Notes: generated by a model from the sequence alone, not told the origin. A stretch of DNA of 64,000 nt from Blasia pusilla (GCA_050084515.1 CM114274.1:19592001-19656000); one strand, 5' to 3'; counted from the first letter of the stretch, positions 43,459-56,400 are shown. Translations and numbers: made by a program.

Positions 43459-44922
43459 GTAACCAAGTGACGTCGATGTCGCTGTACTATTCTAGCTCTA
43501 CTAGCTATGGGTGTAGGAAATCTAACCTGTCAGCACCACAAGAAGCCTCCCACGGTCTACTCGTCATCACTCCAGCCTCACTACCGAAAGCACATAGGAA
43601 TAACACTACTCTAGAAATCAGCGTCAACCCTAACAATGGGCTCGCAAGCAAGAAGCAACGATGGAGGGGATCCAAACACAGGAAGTCCAACGACAACCCT
43701 CCAATCGCAAATGAAAATCAAGGTAACACAATCCACCAAACGTGGTGCCCCCTGAATCCACAAAACCCACCACACAATTCTAACACAATAGCTACTCCGC
43801 CGCGGGTCGATGACGTGCTAGTCGAACTCGCAGCACCTGAAAATATCACCTGCATGGAGAGGCTAGGCCGTACTATGCGCTAGAGGTCCATCTACCAAAA
43901 ACCTGAGATGCATAAAGCAACTAACACCTCTCCAAACAGCACCAAATGAGCTACACCAATGTGTACACTGGCATAGTTAAGAACTCAACAGTTAAGCGTC
44001 TTCCAGGCATAATAGCCCAAAGATGGGTGACCAGTTATGCAACACTCAAATCACAAATCCTGCGAAAATTGCCTCACGCCCAAGCAAGCAAGCTTGCTTG
44101 CTTGCTCCTTGCTCCTTACTCCGCCTCTCACGCCCACTCGCCCCGAGCTACCACGAGTTGCCTCGAAGCCTCAAAATGCTCGAGACATGCCCCTATCGCC
44201 ATGCTTCGCTATGGAGAAAGGCCCAACCAGGGCGCCCCTAATGGGATAGGCGTCTCCAACAATGAACGAGTCACCAACCAACCAGCCCCTCCGATCCGCT
44301 GTCCACCATAGCTAGACCTTGAGCTAGTCTGCAAAATTTTGATCAACAATTACTTCACAAATCCTGACCAAAATTGAATCTGTTTCAACCAAAATTAAAA
44401 TGACCACCATAGCTATCTCTCACAAAAAATCAGCTACAACCGAGCTCTGTACTCCGAGCTAAAAATCAGACAAACTTGCTGTCCATACACCTCCAGAATC
44501 GCAAATCCGACAATACTTCCGCCCAGTTTCATGCACGCAAAAATCTACAACGCTCCACACACTCAAGCACATAGCTTCACATGAGATCACAATACAATTA
44601 GCAACAGGAACCTCTTACCCCATCTGGATGAACTTCAACAGAGCGTCCGCACTCCAAGCTCTCCACATTAGAAAACCATCAAACACGAACTAGAATCTTC
44701 AATCCTTGATAACTTCCAACTCCCTTGACAAAATCCGGCGATCTAAAGCGTGTTGGAAAGCTCTTAGCAAGGCGCTTCTTTCCCAACCAACCACGCACCA
44801 GATTGCCACCTCCAACATAGGCCACAAGCCACGAACATCCACGGCTGAGTACACAATCAGCCCCAACCAGATCCTACTGATCCACAATCGAAGCTACCAT
44901 CGATCTACGTTAGTTCTTTGAG
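43459..44922 (-). other. Leader of copy 2, non-coding
   Basis: It is collinear with 653-2126 of copy 1. Substitutions and small indels are spread evenly, and no frame is conserved, so this is untranslated leader. Confidence 0.55.
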
Positions 44923-45290
44923 TGAAATCCGTGAAAGACCGACTGTCATAAAACACGTATAGAATCACATACAATCAAGCCAAACCCACTCCACGATGGA
45001 ACAATCTAGGTCGAAGCTTGCGGGAAACACCATAGCCAAGAGCTCTACTCACTACCAAGGCTAACTCCCAACGCAACAGGCTCAACTCAAAGAACTAATA
45101 GTTCTTTGAGTGCACTCCACCTTATATCCTCCAACCTAAGAGCGGGCCCTACTGGAAAAGTCACCCTCAACTGAGTAACCCCCAACCCTATGTATGAAAT
45201 CGCATCTCTACCTAGACACTACAGCCCTACATAAGGTATGGCCTCTACTAGCACACTATACTCTACGACCTAATCCGTATGGTCATGACA
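44923..45290 (-). repeat. 5' terminal module X of copy 2, complete
   Basis: It starts TGTCATGACCATACGG at 45290 and ends GGATTTCA at 44923. It matches 9617-9965 of copy 1. No Y module precedes it or follows it; 45291 onward is unrelated. It contains a 187-bp segment (44911-45097) with perfect 13-bp inverted ends, TAGTTCTTTGAGT and ACTCAAAGAACTA. Confidence 0.8.
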
Positions 45291-47664
45291 CATTATAGGG
45301 GTGATACAATTGGAGATCCCAGACCTACTATATAGGGAAGAAGGTCACGATTATCCATGTGCATGTACATTTTGAACATTTATGGGCTACAAAGGAGTGG
45401 GGAAGCAAGGAAGAACAAAAGGGACACTTAGAGGGTGATGTTGATGTTGAGGTTGTCAATGTTGATGAAGTATTCACATCCAACAAAGAAGAAGAAGGTC
45501 AAGAAGATCAAGAGCAAGAAGAATCATTTCCTATGGTGAAGAGCTATACCAAGAAGAGAAAAAGGACCAAGACTAGGCACAATACGAAAGAGGTTTAGGT
45601 GGTAGAATTTGAATAAGTAAGCATGGTACTAAATAGCCACCTTAGTACCGTTATGAAGAGAGATTTTAGACGAACCTATCCTCAGAAGATTGAAGGATGC
45701 TATGGGAGAATTAGAAGAGAAATGGGGAAGTATCATAATACATTTGAATTCTTAATTTTTCTAGGAGCATGAAACAATTTTGGAAAGTTATCAATGCATG
45801 GTTCTTAGGGTATATACTCTGAGATTAGTGTTGAAGCAAGTCGAGAATGCAAGGAATGAGATGGCCACCAAAAATCTTCAAAATTTTGAATTACTAGTAC
45901 TTTGTTGAGTATCCAAATTGATTCTTATTATAGAATTTCAAGAACAAGAGTTTAGTGATAAACCATATTGTCCCATATTCTTGTGTTCCATGAATAGATC
46001 TATAACCGGGATGAATTGAGACTCTGACTAGATTGGTTGGGGTCTTTATATTCTTGGAGTGTAAAAGCTATAAGTCTTTACATGGAGAGGGAAATGTCAA
46101 ATTTTGAAGCTCTAGTAGTTTTCTATAGTTTACACATCATTGTCCCCTTAAAACGAATCCAATTGAGCAAAATTCTTATTCAAATTGATTCTAAAGAATG
46201 ACGCATCATCAATCTGGTCCTTGTCACATATGTTATCATAATATAGAGTCTTCCCTTAATCAAATATGATGTGCCTCATTGTCTCTCCCTCTTCTAACTT
46301 CCTAGCTGGTGGACGTGATGCGGAGGTGATGGTATATTACTCATAACTCTTGACTTTCCGGACTTGGATGCGCCATCAACCTCCACTATGAATAGTCGCT
46401 CATGCTCCAAATAACTCCACAATAGAGGAAGATTCTCCACATGCAATTTATGGCATGTTCAAAGATCGAAGTATGCAATTTGAGTTAGATCAAGATTATT
46501 ATAGTCGTATCGTAAAAATATCGCACACTTTATTTCAAGACTCATGGCTTCATGCATCATAACATAGTGGGATAATAAGAAGGAAAGATGTGTATGGTTG
46601 ATAGACGATCATCAAGATAAATGTACATGTATTCAAAGATCATAAAATATTCCAAGACAAAAATATACCAAAAAGTAAATTTTCTTTCTCTGGCACATCC
46701 TTGCAATGATATTCACACAATATCTTTCCATTCATGGCTTACAAAGATCTCTTTGCCTACATCTATATGTTGGGTTGCAATAATGGAACTATAGAAATCA
46801 TGGCCTAATTGCAAATGGAGTTGCTTGTGTCAACCCTATACGAACTCCCACTATGCCTTCCCATCTTTGAGGGGGGGCATCTTCTAGACACATTGGATAT
46901 ATCCTAAAGTGTTCCCGCATCATATAGGGTCACTATCCATGCATTGAAATTGATAGATATCCCTCACTCAAAGCGTGAGGAGAGAATGGATATTCCGAAA
47001 AGGAAGTAGCCCTTTTTCATGATCTCACTCCATTTGGAATGGGAATACAATGCACCAACATAGAGGAAAAAATGGGATAGTCATTCATATTTCTCGGATC
47101 ATCCATAACTATCCTAGCAAGTGAAAAGACTCGAAGTCATGTCGTGGGCTCCAAAGTAGACTCCTTGACTATATACCTCATACCCCATTCTTCCACAGGA
47201 GGCCAACACAACTACTTTGTGGGCATCCCCATAACATCCCATCACACTCCACGTAGCACTCTAAAGACTAGATTCTAAAGACCCTAGGAATAGAACACTC
47301 ATCCAAACCTGAGGTCAAATATTGTGGCTTCGTAATCGCATGATGCACGGATTGATATAAGACGAATGGGTACTTGCACTAACTTGTGACACAGAGTTTG
47401 GTGGATGTGTTACTAGCGAGGATGGGGGTGATGGCGAGGGACATCCTTACATGTCCAAACATGAGGTTGCATGGCTTTGTGATAAGGCGAGGGGCGACCT
47501 AATGTAAAAAAAACTGTGTACACATCCTCTTCATTCCCACCATGGGAACCGAGGAAGACTAAAGAAGGTCCATCTAGTCTCATAATCCCAAATGCATGAA
47601 AATACTAGTTTCTTTATCAAATGTTAGATGAAAAAGTGCTTGAAACCCTAAAACTCGTCCTCAG

Positions 47665-47704
<40 letters not shown>

Positions 47705-49186
47705 AAATTAAGTATAGTTTATTTTCCGCTTAATAATTTACCCAGGTGCCCATTTTAATTGTCGCTATGGCTGTCAGCCTCTCTTTCCCATAAAAGGCCA
47801 CTTGGTTTATGGATACGAACGAAGGAATACCTACCGAAGTTTGTAGCCACCTGTGGCCCTTAAGTAGAGTCGTCAGAGATTTTACGTTATATTAGACGAA
47901 AGGATACCGTCAATCGTTCATAATGCGTTAATGCCCTTAGTTCTAATAGTTAAGGTTCCAATTCTTTGTACGTCCATACTCCGGTATATCGCCCTCACAC
48001 TGCCCAACACTCCTCCATGCCATTTTGGCCTGCTGATCGCGTTCCGTGCAAAGTGGTCTATATGACAGTGTATTCCGTGCAAAGTGGTGTATATGACCGT
48101 GCTGACGATTAGAAGTCAGTGTGCCTAAATTAACATAGCTGTTATTTCATTTATATCTGTCAAAACATTTTCATCACTGTAACTTGTTCGTTTTCTTGGG
48201 AACTTGCATCGAAGTCTTTGTGGCCTGGCCTGTTTCAAGTGCATCCCTTTCAACTTCGCTCGGTTTCTTCTCAACGCTTTCGAACCGCAAGTACTAGGTT
48301 TTGGACATCAGAGTCGCTTTAGCGTACTTGAATCGGGATATGTATGGCAGGGCCTCCGACTAATATCGTGTTGAACTTAATGGCTAATAACAGAGTTATA
48401 CCTTGATTGGGAGTACAAGAATTTGCGTTCCCCAACAATGTGTAGCGCCGCTGCAGGCGTTCTGACCATCAGCTCGACAAGCCCGCAAATTTGACTTTCT
48501 TACAAATGGGCCAAGGAAAAGTGATTGGATCCACATGTGCATTGTCCTGATGAAAGTAGGTCTCTCTTCCCTACTAGCGATTGAATGTTTGAATTCGGTT
48601 AGAATTGATCAAACTGTACGAGGTAACTGGGTCGTCCAAATCCGCTCTCATCTGTGGGATAGAATTCTTTCTACATATAGAAAGAAAATAGAGTTCCAAC
48701 GTACTGGGTACACACCCAGTAACACAGGTTTTCCCATTGCTGTCCTCAATAATTCAAGTATACAAGCAGTTCAGGATGATAAGGCCACACCACCCAAGCA
48801 GTAGCACAGATACACGTTCATGGAGCTAACCTGGCTTGGAAAGTCAGAAAAGGAATTCTTCAAAAATCGAAGGAAAAACATCCCTTACAAGCACAATGTG
48901 GCAAGTTTCTAATTCTCAGAAGATAAAGAAAGTCAGTGTGTGAAACAATAAAGAGATTTACTTCTAAGAGCAGCATTACATACTATAGTCCCTTGGCAGG
49001 AGGACTTCAGAGGTAGGCGAGCCTTGGTCATGACCTTCTGTGTCGAGAGTATTAATTTCACAAGTGATTCCGAGCCAGAATTGATGTTTCTAACAAAATT
49101 TTGGCAGCGATATGAAACCCAAAACCATGGAAAAGTTTCACAGTAGCAGTTGCCTTCCACACTCAAGGGCATCTACAAAAGCTTGT
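45291..49186. other. Gene-poor spacer downstream of calnexin
   Basis: I recognise no gene or transposon in these 3.9 kb apart from the calnexin 3' untranslated region at the right end. A GAAGAA-rich frame (45359-45598, 79 codons, GHLEGDVDVEVVNVDEVF and KKRKRTKTRHNTKE) is acidic then basic and may be chance. A TA dinucleotide run lies at about 47668-47700. A 31-32-bp direct repeat (GTGCAAAGTGGT core) lies at 48044-48105. Confidence 0.4.
47668..47700. repeat. TA microsatellite
   Basis: About 16 consecutive TA dinucleotides follow AGAGA and precede an AT-rich tail. Confidence 0.9.
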
Positions 49187-52100
49187 CTAAGTCTCCCGGC
49201 GTGGTCTCCTCCGTGCCTGTGTTTCTCCTTCCTTCTCAATCTCCCCTGTCAATACTTCGTCCTCCACAATTCCCTCAGCGGCTTCATTAGGTTTTTCCAG
49301 TGCATCATCTGGGCTCGTGATATCTTCTTTCTTTGCAGTCCTAACATCCTAATCATATCCAAAAGCGAAACAGAGGATAGATAGTAGTCATTAATCAGTC
49401 ACAAAAAGAGTTCGCAATAATCAATCTTATTTTAAGAAGTAGCAACACTTCCAATTGTATCCACTGTTCACTATTTCTTCAACACATACTAAATCTTGAC
49501 GAGATATGAAGGCAAAAGGTGTTTACATAAGGCAACAGAATATACACAAGGGCAAAGTGTGGAGAGTACTTACAACTGCAACCCGCTTCTTCTTCCCACC
49601 AAAAATAAGGCTGTACAGAACTACCAAGATTATAGTGATGGCTCCAAAGATTCCACCAATGGTCAAATTTTGGTGCTTCTCTGCCTTCTCCAGCAGGGCC
49701 TGCCAAATCCGAGATGAAAGGAATTAAAACTCATCAAGCAGGGTAACCGTGGGTTGAAATGAAATCGCCTAGCATGGCTTGGAGGAGGAGATAGGAGGCA
49801 AATTCCACTAATATTGTACTGCAATTATACCACTCTATAACATACAACTATATCTTGGTCCGACTACCTCAGGGGAGTGGATTAGGTACCACACTTGACA
49901 CTTGTAAGGAAAGAATTCTTACAATGATGTCCTCCTTGTAAGGAGCCAAGAATGAGAACTCTGGAATTTGGTACAACAGCTCAAAGATTCTCTCCTGCGT
50001 CAACAAAGAAAATTTCAAAAAGTCTTCCATTAATAAACTTGGCCAGTTGACATATAATAGAAAGACTTGAAAGCATGCCATTCTTCACTCCACAACCATC
50101 ATTCCCTCAACTCCTCTTGGTTCCATCTGAGAAAAATCAGCTGCAGTTCCCACAAGACTGCAACACTAGTAAATCCACTGCACAAACCAGTCAGCCACAT
50201 CTCATAGTCTAATTTGCTGATATACCTTGAATGAAGCAAGAGGCCCAGGCTTGGCAGCCTCCTTCTCTGCCTCTTCCTCTTCCTGTACTTTAAGCTTCTC
50301 TGCATCAAACTTTACTTTCCACGTCTTGAGCCTGTAAGCCTCTGCTTCAACTTCATCATGTGTAACAAGAACGTTGTCAAACAAAATCCCATCCTGCATT
50401 GTCCAGATCTCAATCCCGATGGCAGCAATGCTCTCCAAGTCAGGTTTCTCTAGCTCAAACCAGTCAGGGTTGGAAATTTCTCTTGGCTTCCATAGACCCT
50501 TGAAGGCTGGGTTGTCGATGAGAGGAGAAGACCACTTCCCCTTGTAGTTAGGATTCTTCTTCGTTGGGCGAACCCACACACCACATCCTGGAGCTTCATC
50601 ACACTTCGGGTTAGGAATCTGGGGAGGCTCCCACTCTCCATCCTCCTCATCATCCCAATCTTCGGGCTTGGTGGCCTCGGGGTCATCAACTTCGTCTGGC
50701 TCATTATCCAACCAACCCTCAGGCTTTTCAGCTTCTAAATCTTCGATCTCTCTTGGTGCAGATTCGTCCCAATCATCCGGTTTCGTGGCTTCGGGATCCG
50801 GAATCTTGGCTCGCTCATCCCAATCCTCGGGCTTCTTATCTTCGGGGTCCGGAATGGTCTTCGGAGGAATGATAGCTGGTTCGAAGTCGTCAGAGAGCAG
50901 ATCGGCTGTCTTAAGCTCGTCTCCGTCAATCAAGACCTTCAAAGTATTATTCGGGTAGATGACAGCCGTATACACGTGGGAGAGTTTATCACTGATCGGG
51001 GTGGGGGGAGATTTCAAATGATGTTCCACCATCTCACCCGTCTTGGGGTTCTTGTGGCGGAAGATAAAGTGCACCTTGTTGGTCGATCCACATTTATCAG
51101 GTCCAAACATAATAGAGTACGGAGCTGTATTATCAAACTGGCTTGGAGTCCAACCAGCTTCTTGCGGTAGGAGAAATTTAAGATAGGCTCCACCACACTC
51201 GAGACCTTGTTGCAGTCGAAGGTCATACTGCAGTACGACGGTTCCATCCTCGAACTTTACCGTCTTAGGTAGGTCAACAGCTATACCATACTTCCTCGCC
51301 TTCTCGCTGACTAACAAACCATAGTCGTCATGACCCTCACTCTTTTCGTGTTTCCACTTTCCTGCATGCATCGACCATGTCAGTGACCAGAGAAGAAAAT
51401 CCTGAATAAAGAAAGGCTCTTGCGAACACATCAGGTCGACAACCGAGGCATCAAGTAATTGTGTGAAGCCTCAGAGACGTATAGTTTAAAGAAGTGGAGG
51501 TAAAGTAGCGAACCTAGATACTCGCTATTGTCAGATACAATCCAGCGTCCTTCCCATGACTCTTCGAACGAGTCGTAGAATACCTACGCAAGTCACAGCA
51601 CTCGATCAGTGTCGGCTCGGTAAATCATCACGCTCACTTCCAAGCATTTGCAACAAAGCTACTAGCTGACCTGCCCAGCAATTGAGAATTCACGCAGGGT
51701 GCTTCCGTGAGCCACCTACGCCGCACCGGAAGAAATCGCACGAACCGCTCCCAAGAAAGAAATAGGATGGAGGTATCTTGGTCCTCAAGCGGATCTCGCG
51801 AAAACTTCGCATTACGGAGACAAGGACGTAAATGCGCGCGCGCAATGACCTACAACTAGAGATTCCGGTAGGTCCTCTGTATAGTCATGGGAGGGCGTCA
51901 TTCCGACTGAGTCGTAGAATAGCCAACTTATATCAACTCCGCACATGTACCAGTGGAGTGTCAACATTTTGCTGAAGGCGTAGGGTGACTAGAACCTAAA
52001 AGCCTCACAGGCAATAATGATCACAATTTTCAAAGTCTCCGTTGAAGACCACGGTGCGTAGCTACAGATGACCTAGCGATCGCATCAAGATCACTACTCG

Positions 52101-52488
52101 AATGATCCCAGCACGAACAATTCCAGACGCGACAGACAAACCAGGACCTCAATACGAACGAGACAACAAAGCATAATTAAGAGCAGTATCTCCGTCTAAT
52201 CCGTTACTGATCTGATTCCCAGCCCTTCAAACCAATCCAAATGAGGCAGACGGGTTTCCCGGAGACTTAAAAACATGTCAAGACACTTCCCTCGGTAATT
52301 CCCAAGTCATCGCGGCATCGGTTTAAAGAATTGAACACTCTAGCGCGTTGGTCATAGAACTTCAAACCAAGAGTGCATAAAGACCAGCTGTAAAACCAGA
52401 AACTCACTGTATCTTCATCCGCAGCGACGAAGGTGGTCACTAAAACAAGGAAACACAGGCCTCCCAGTAGCCTGGCCCTCTCCATCAT
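49187..52488 (-). CDS. Calnexin, ER membrane lectin chaperone (six exons)
   Basis: Calnexin binds monoglucosylated N-glycans on newly made glycoproteins in the ER and helps them fold. Exons by reading splice sites: 52488-52408, 51583-51514, 51361-50226, 49994-49923, 49699-49574, 49330-49187; all five introns are GT-AG and the frame stays open for 542 codons. A signal peptide covers residues 1 to about 23 (LLGGLCFLVLVTTFVAA). The lectin domain has the disulphide pair Cys106/Cys141 and GGAYLKF and YSIMFGPD. The P-domain (about 219-350) has four IPDP-type repeats (DPEATKPEDWD) and four GxW-type repeats, with Cys304/Cys310. GIEIWTMQDGILFDN closes the lectin fold. One membrane helix lies at about 466-488, followed by an acidic cytosolic tail ending RRRPRRET, as in plant calnexins. 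Length is normal. The second of two adjacent ATG codons (52485) could also serve as the start. No defect was seen. Confidence 0.96.
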
Positions 52489-53493
52489 GAACCAGCCGAT
52501 GAATACCGACACCGTGGTCAGATCGGCCGCTTAGCTTGCCTCTCCGGTCGATCAACCTCACTGATGCCCCGCTCCTCTGACTGCCTGCTCCGATACGGTC
52601 ACCTTACTAACGACTAGTAAGGAGAGGTAGAGCAAGCGATAATTTCAAATGAATTTGGTCAATCGATTCTACACAGACTCGCTACCGTGCGCGCCTGTGA
52701 GCAGCAATAAGCAACATTTGCCCCTCCCAGCCCTCCGCTGTCCTGCCGGCGATCCCACCCTAGGCAGGGTCAGCTAATGACGAGCTCACCTTGTGACTTC
52801 CCCGACCGCCAAGTCGCCGAGACCACATTCTCGGCAACGAAGAGGATCCCGGATTGGAATTAGGTTTAAGAACTTTATGGTGGCAATTCAGGTCAGACGT
52901 TGTCGGAACTTCCTCCTCCGAAAAGGTGAAATTTGGAGTATTTAGGGGTCCCTCGGACACATTTTGGACTTATACGTGGAAAAACGGAAATCCTTAGCCG
53001 CACCATCCACAATTTTGAGTAATTTATGCGTTAGAATCCATAATCATGTTCTCCAAAAATTTTAAAAATATTTTCATATTTTCAATTAAAAAATAAGTGT
53101 AAATGAACAAGTTTTGTTAAGTTTATAATTCATCGTCATAATTTCTAGGCAGACAATTGTACATTGTAAGATATCGTGGGATTACTATCTCATGATTTAA
53201 GAGAGTTCTCGTTTGGTGGGGAGTTTATTATTTTTTGAGGAGATTTCCATAAAGTCATGGGATTACTATCTCATGATTTAAGAGAGTTCTCATTTGGTGG
53301 GAAGTTTATTATTTTTTGAGGAGATTTCAATAAAGTCCTTCATGTCACTCGTCATATGAAGAGTTCACAAATTGTGCAAGCCACATTGAAAAGTTAACCT
53401 TTGTGGTCTAAGACTTATGTAGGATGATCAAACTTACAACAAATATGAGAGTCCAAAATTTGGAAGGTGTCATACTTTTTTTCTTTCTTCTTT
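52489..53493. other. Upstream region of calnexin, with an 81-bp tandem duplication
   Basis: The calnexin promoter and 5' untranslated region must lie at the left end of this stretch, but I see no convincing TATA box on the minus strand near 52510-52700. A 66-codon minus-strand frame at 52760-52960 has no family signal. Two near-identical 81-bp units lie head to tail at 53177-53338. The remainder is AT-rich. Confidence 0.5.
53177..53338. repeat. 81-bp tandem duplication
   Basis: Units begin at 53177 and 53258 with TGGGATTACTATCTCATG and differ at only about four positions, so the duplication is fairly recent. Confidence 0.9.
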
Positions 53494-54994
53494 TTAGTTA
53501 CTGGTAATAGGAAAAGTACCAAACTTTTTAACGTATATATTCATTTCATTTTGATCTAGAAGACTTTGCAAGTTAATGGTCGTATCCCACAACGATGAAG
53601 AGATCTCCGCACTATGGGAAGAGACACCCATCCAAGCATGACTCTTTGTGGGACTATCCGCTATTGGAATATCCTCTTGATGGGTGCTTCCCTCCAACAA
53701 CTCTCGCCCAACTACTCACTACCCGTGAATGTTGCCAGCATAGTCATAACATCATCTCGTGGATCATCACTACGCACTACAAATCACATAGGTAAATGGC
53801 TCACCCATCCATCACTTGCTCATCATCTTGGCCGTTAAGCAACTATCTCCTCCTAGAAACCGAGGATGAAACCAAGAGGATATAACATTGTACAACACAT
53901 CATAAAACTTTGTCGGTGTCATAATCACACGATTGCACACCATATGAAGCATCTATTAGTTGGAGTCTAACAACAAGCTCTTCTTGAGTCATGTACATTG
54001 TGGGTAATAAGCCCCAATAGAAGTACGTATCTAAAAGAGATAAGGCCGAATATTGCCTTTCCGTATTCCCAATGCCAAACATGTTGCCTTCCCTAACGTC
54101 AAGAGTTGCGCTCCTAAGTCAAATAAAATGTGTTGCGGGTAGTACATCATACCTATGGGACAAACCAAATGGAATACCCCACTTCAGTTGTCCAACAACA
54201 CCATACTTTGTGTTAGCTTGGTTCGCTCTATCTGTGGCCTAGATAGCATATTCGCCAACTCTGTCACCGTAGCCTGCCGTGCCTAAGTGGAGGATGTTCC
54301 AAGCCCCTACTCTAAGGGTAGGTCCACCACCTTCTCAACAACTAACTCCAAACAAGAGCAAGTAACCTCTTGACGCTCATACAATGTGGCGGCTAACCAT
54401 AATATCTATGTTGGTCTAACTCCTACTACCACTAACTCCATGTCAAAAAAAATGGAGCCTCGCTCACCCTAATGGCCATCTCTAATAAAGTGCTTGACAT
54501 TCGCTCTACCTAAGTTGGCATAGAATTTTCCTTCCCAACTCTTCATGATTTCGACGTACCCATCGCACTTGTGGATGTCGTTACTTGTCTAGGCACCATC
54601 GATGGTATATGAAGTGCCTCTAGTAACCTTAAGGACTATGGAACCCTTGCTTGTCGCCCATCGATACCCTCCTACGGGTCTATCTCAACCCCATCTTCAC
54701 TTCTCGATGACTTTGTCAATCTCGCAATACTCCAATTCACTACAACAAAACCTTCTACATGAGTTGCACTACACATAAATCTCAGAGGATTATAATCTTT
54801 CCCCATATCCTGATACAACGTAGAGACTAGAGGGAGCTAAATTAGCTACTCTCGACTCTGTGCCCGTCACTAGCTGAGTCATTGTGATATTAAAAATCAT
54901 CTATTCCAATTGATCTATGCGAGTGAGGAGTGTTGCATTGGATGCAAGTTCTCCATCTCCTCTAACTTGTGATACAACTCTATGTCATGTGCAT
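53494..54994 (-). pseudogene. Gag-protease remnant of a further diverged relative
   Basis: On the minus strand I can follow the gag end (ARQATVTELANML, RPQIERTKLTQ, VLLDN) at about 54270-54190. The protease comes next (FDLGAQLLTLGKATCLALGI across frames, about 54125-54060; the active-site S of DSG is L here). Last is the linker before the methyltransferase (EGSTHQEDIPIADS, SSSLWDTTINLQSLL at 53700-53545), which aligns with the linkers of copies 2 and 3. It stops before motif I. Stops and frame changes are frequent. No methyltransferase remains, but this linker suggests one was once present. Confidence 0.55.
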
Positions 54995-55267
54995 ACACAT
55001 CGCTCCACAATCCACATCGCTGGTCACATCTACACACCACACAATATTAAACTTCCCAACATATAGGTTCATCCACTCATAAACTAAATACACACATACA
55101 TATACATTGAGACCACACAACAAAATCAGAGGAAAAAATGGCTCACCCAGCCTAAAACTCCACTCCCAAATCTACATTGGCATATCGAGCCACATCCACC
55201 CTCTACTATGAAGGAATTTGGACAGTAGCACCCAGCCTAGTTACTACATACACAAGCAAGAGAGATA
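54995..55267. other. Spacer with a possible further Y-module fragment
   Basis: A stretch around 54985-55030 (minus strand) carries GCGATGTGTATGCACATGACA, resembling the end of module Y. The rest is not recognised. Confidence 0.3.
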
Positions 55268-56032
55268 TGTCGTGCACATACACATCGCTACACAACATAC
55301 ATCACTGCACCAAACACACATACAAACACACACGATCTCATGCTAACTCATGACATCCGAACAACGAGACAAGAAGTACCAAAATATCTCCAATCAAAAT
55401 AAGATCCAATCTCTCTCACAACACCATAGTTCTCACATGTGTGCACCCTCACATGTCTCTCTCAATGTCAAACCAAACCCACTCTCCTAATGAGAGGCTT
55501 GGGTTACACACACAAAACAAGCAAGACCATAGCTCCGCCGCCTCATTCCAAGAGGTTCAACAAAGAGAGAATGAGTTCTCAAACTCTCTCTCCTTGAGGT
55601 ATTACCCTCCCCTCTCCCAAGCTCTCTCCATGGTTATCTATGCTCCCAAGTCACCTCCTTGGCTCTTGACCTCAAAGGCCACTTACCAAGAATAGAAAGT
55701 CAATCATATACTCAAAATGGTACTTACCTAAAATAGTAAGTTCTTCAATATGGCTTCAAATGAGCCGAAACGAAGAGGAAACCTGCTCTCTCAGGTTTCT
55801 TGGGGCTTCAACACGTCATCCTCAACCTACTAAGTCTCTCCTCCACTACTCACAAAGGCGCTCTACTAGATCTCACCGATCTAGCCTAAAAGATGTGACA
55901 ACTATCGTGCGCATACACATCGCTACGTACACAACATACATCGTTATCACCAAACACACACACAAACACGCACAATCCCATGCTAACTCATGGCATCCAA
56001 ACAACGAGACAAGAAGTACCAAAATATCTCCA
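55268..56032 (-). repeat. 3' end of the second subfamily: modules Y-X-Y
   Basis: Minus strand: Y1 56032-55901 (begins TGGAGATATTTTGGTAC, ends GCGCACGATAGT), X 55900-55393 (begins TGTCACATCTTTTAGG), Y2 55392-55268 (begins TGGAGATATTTTGGTAC, ends GTGCACGACA). The polypurine tract, AGGGGGGCGA on the minus strand, lies at 56035-56044. The two Y copies differ by several substitutions and small indels. Confidence 0.78.
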
Positions 56033-56229
56033 ATCGCCCCCCTAACTGGTGGTTAGGTCCCTCTAATTCAAGATAGTCATCTATCCCTACCTACCATGAC
56101 ATACATCTCTTGGACGCTAAGAGCACGAAGGCCGGGTGCTCATGTGGTCCCATCGTTAGTCGCCTTTTTGTCATCCATGTGACAAACACAAGTCTGAATG
56201 TAGAACTACCTACTCTATGTACATCTGGG

Positions 56230-56400
56230 ATACATCCATCGTCCCTAAGGAACCCTAATGAGATGTGGCGTCAAACATGCTATATGCCATCCTCTCAAAC
56301 ATCCATCATAGACTAGCATAGAGGCTGCACCATAGGCGGAACCACACAACATACATCGCAAGCCTGCAGGAACTATTGCTAAGCTCGGATCAACTGTACC
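56230..56400 (-). pseudogene. PHD finger of the second-subfamily integrase, broken
   Basis: It reads LRCMLCGSAYGAASML, DGCLRGWHIACLTPH and, after a TAG, GRWMYPRCT. The order and spacing match the fingers of copies 1 and 2, but two zinc-ligand cysteines are tyrosine (VYDGC for VCDRC, YPRC for CPRC). Its survival in a subfamily with quite different gag and terminal repeats shows that the finger is an old part of the lineage. Confidence 0.72.

Larger units (their letters stand above)
35744..45290 (-). mobile_element. Retroelement copy 2: gypsy-like with DNA methyltransferase and PHD finger
   Basis: It is collinear with copy 1 and better preserved, on the minus strand. From its 5' end: module X (45290-44923), leader, gag, protease, methyltransferase, RT, RNase H, integrase, PHD finger, polypurine tract, Y, partial X, an inverted pol fragment, and Y. 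The outer ends are TGTCATGACC at 45290 and GCACGAC at 35745. The flanks are CATTA (45291-45295) and CATTC (35740-35744), a four-of-five match to a 5-bp target duplication that supports these ends. No domain is fully open, but several key residues survive. Confidence 0.88.

Noticed and set aside
45359-45598. Acidic/basic 79-codon frame as a host gene
   Set aside because: No start context, no splice partners and a repetitive GAAGAA composition; unsupported.
52760-52960. Small minus-strand gene upstream of calnexin
   Set aside because: 66 codons, low-complexity ends, no start context or family signal; more likely chance.
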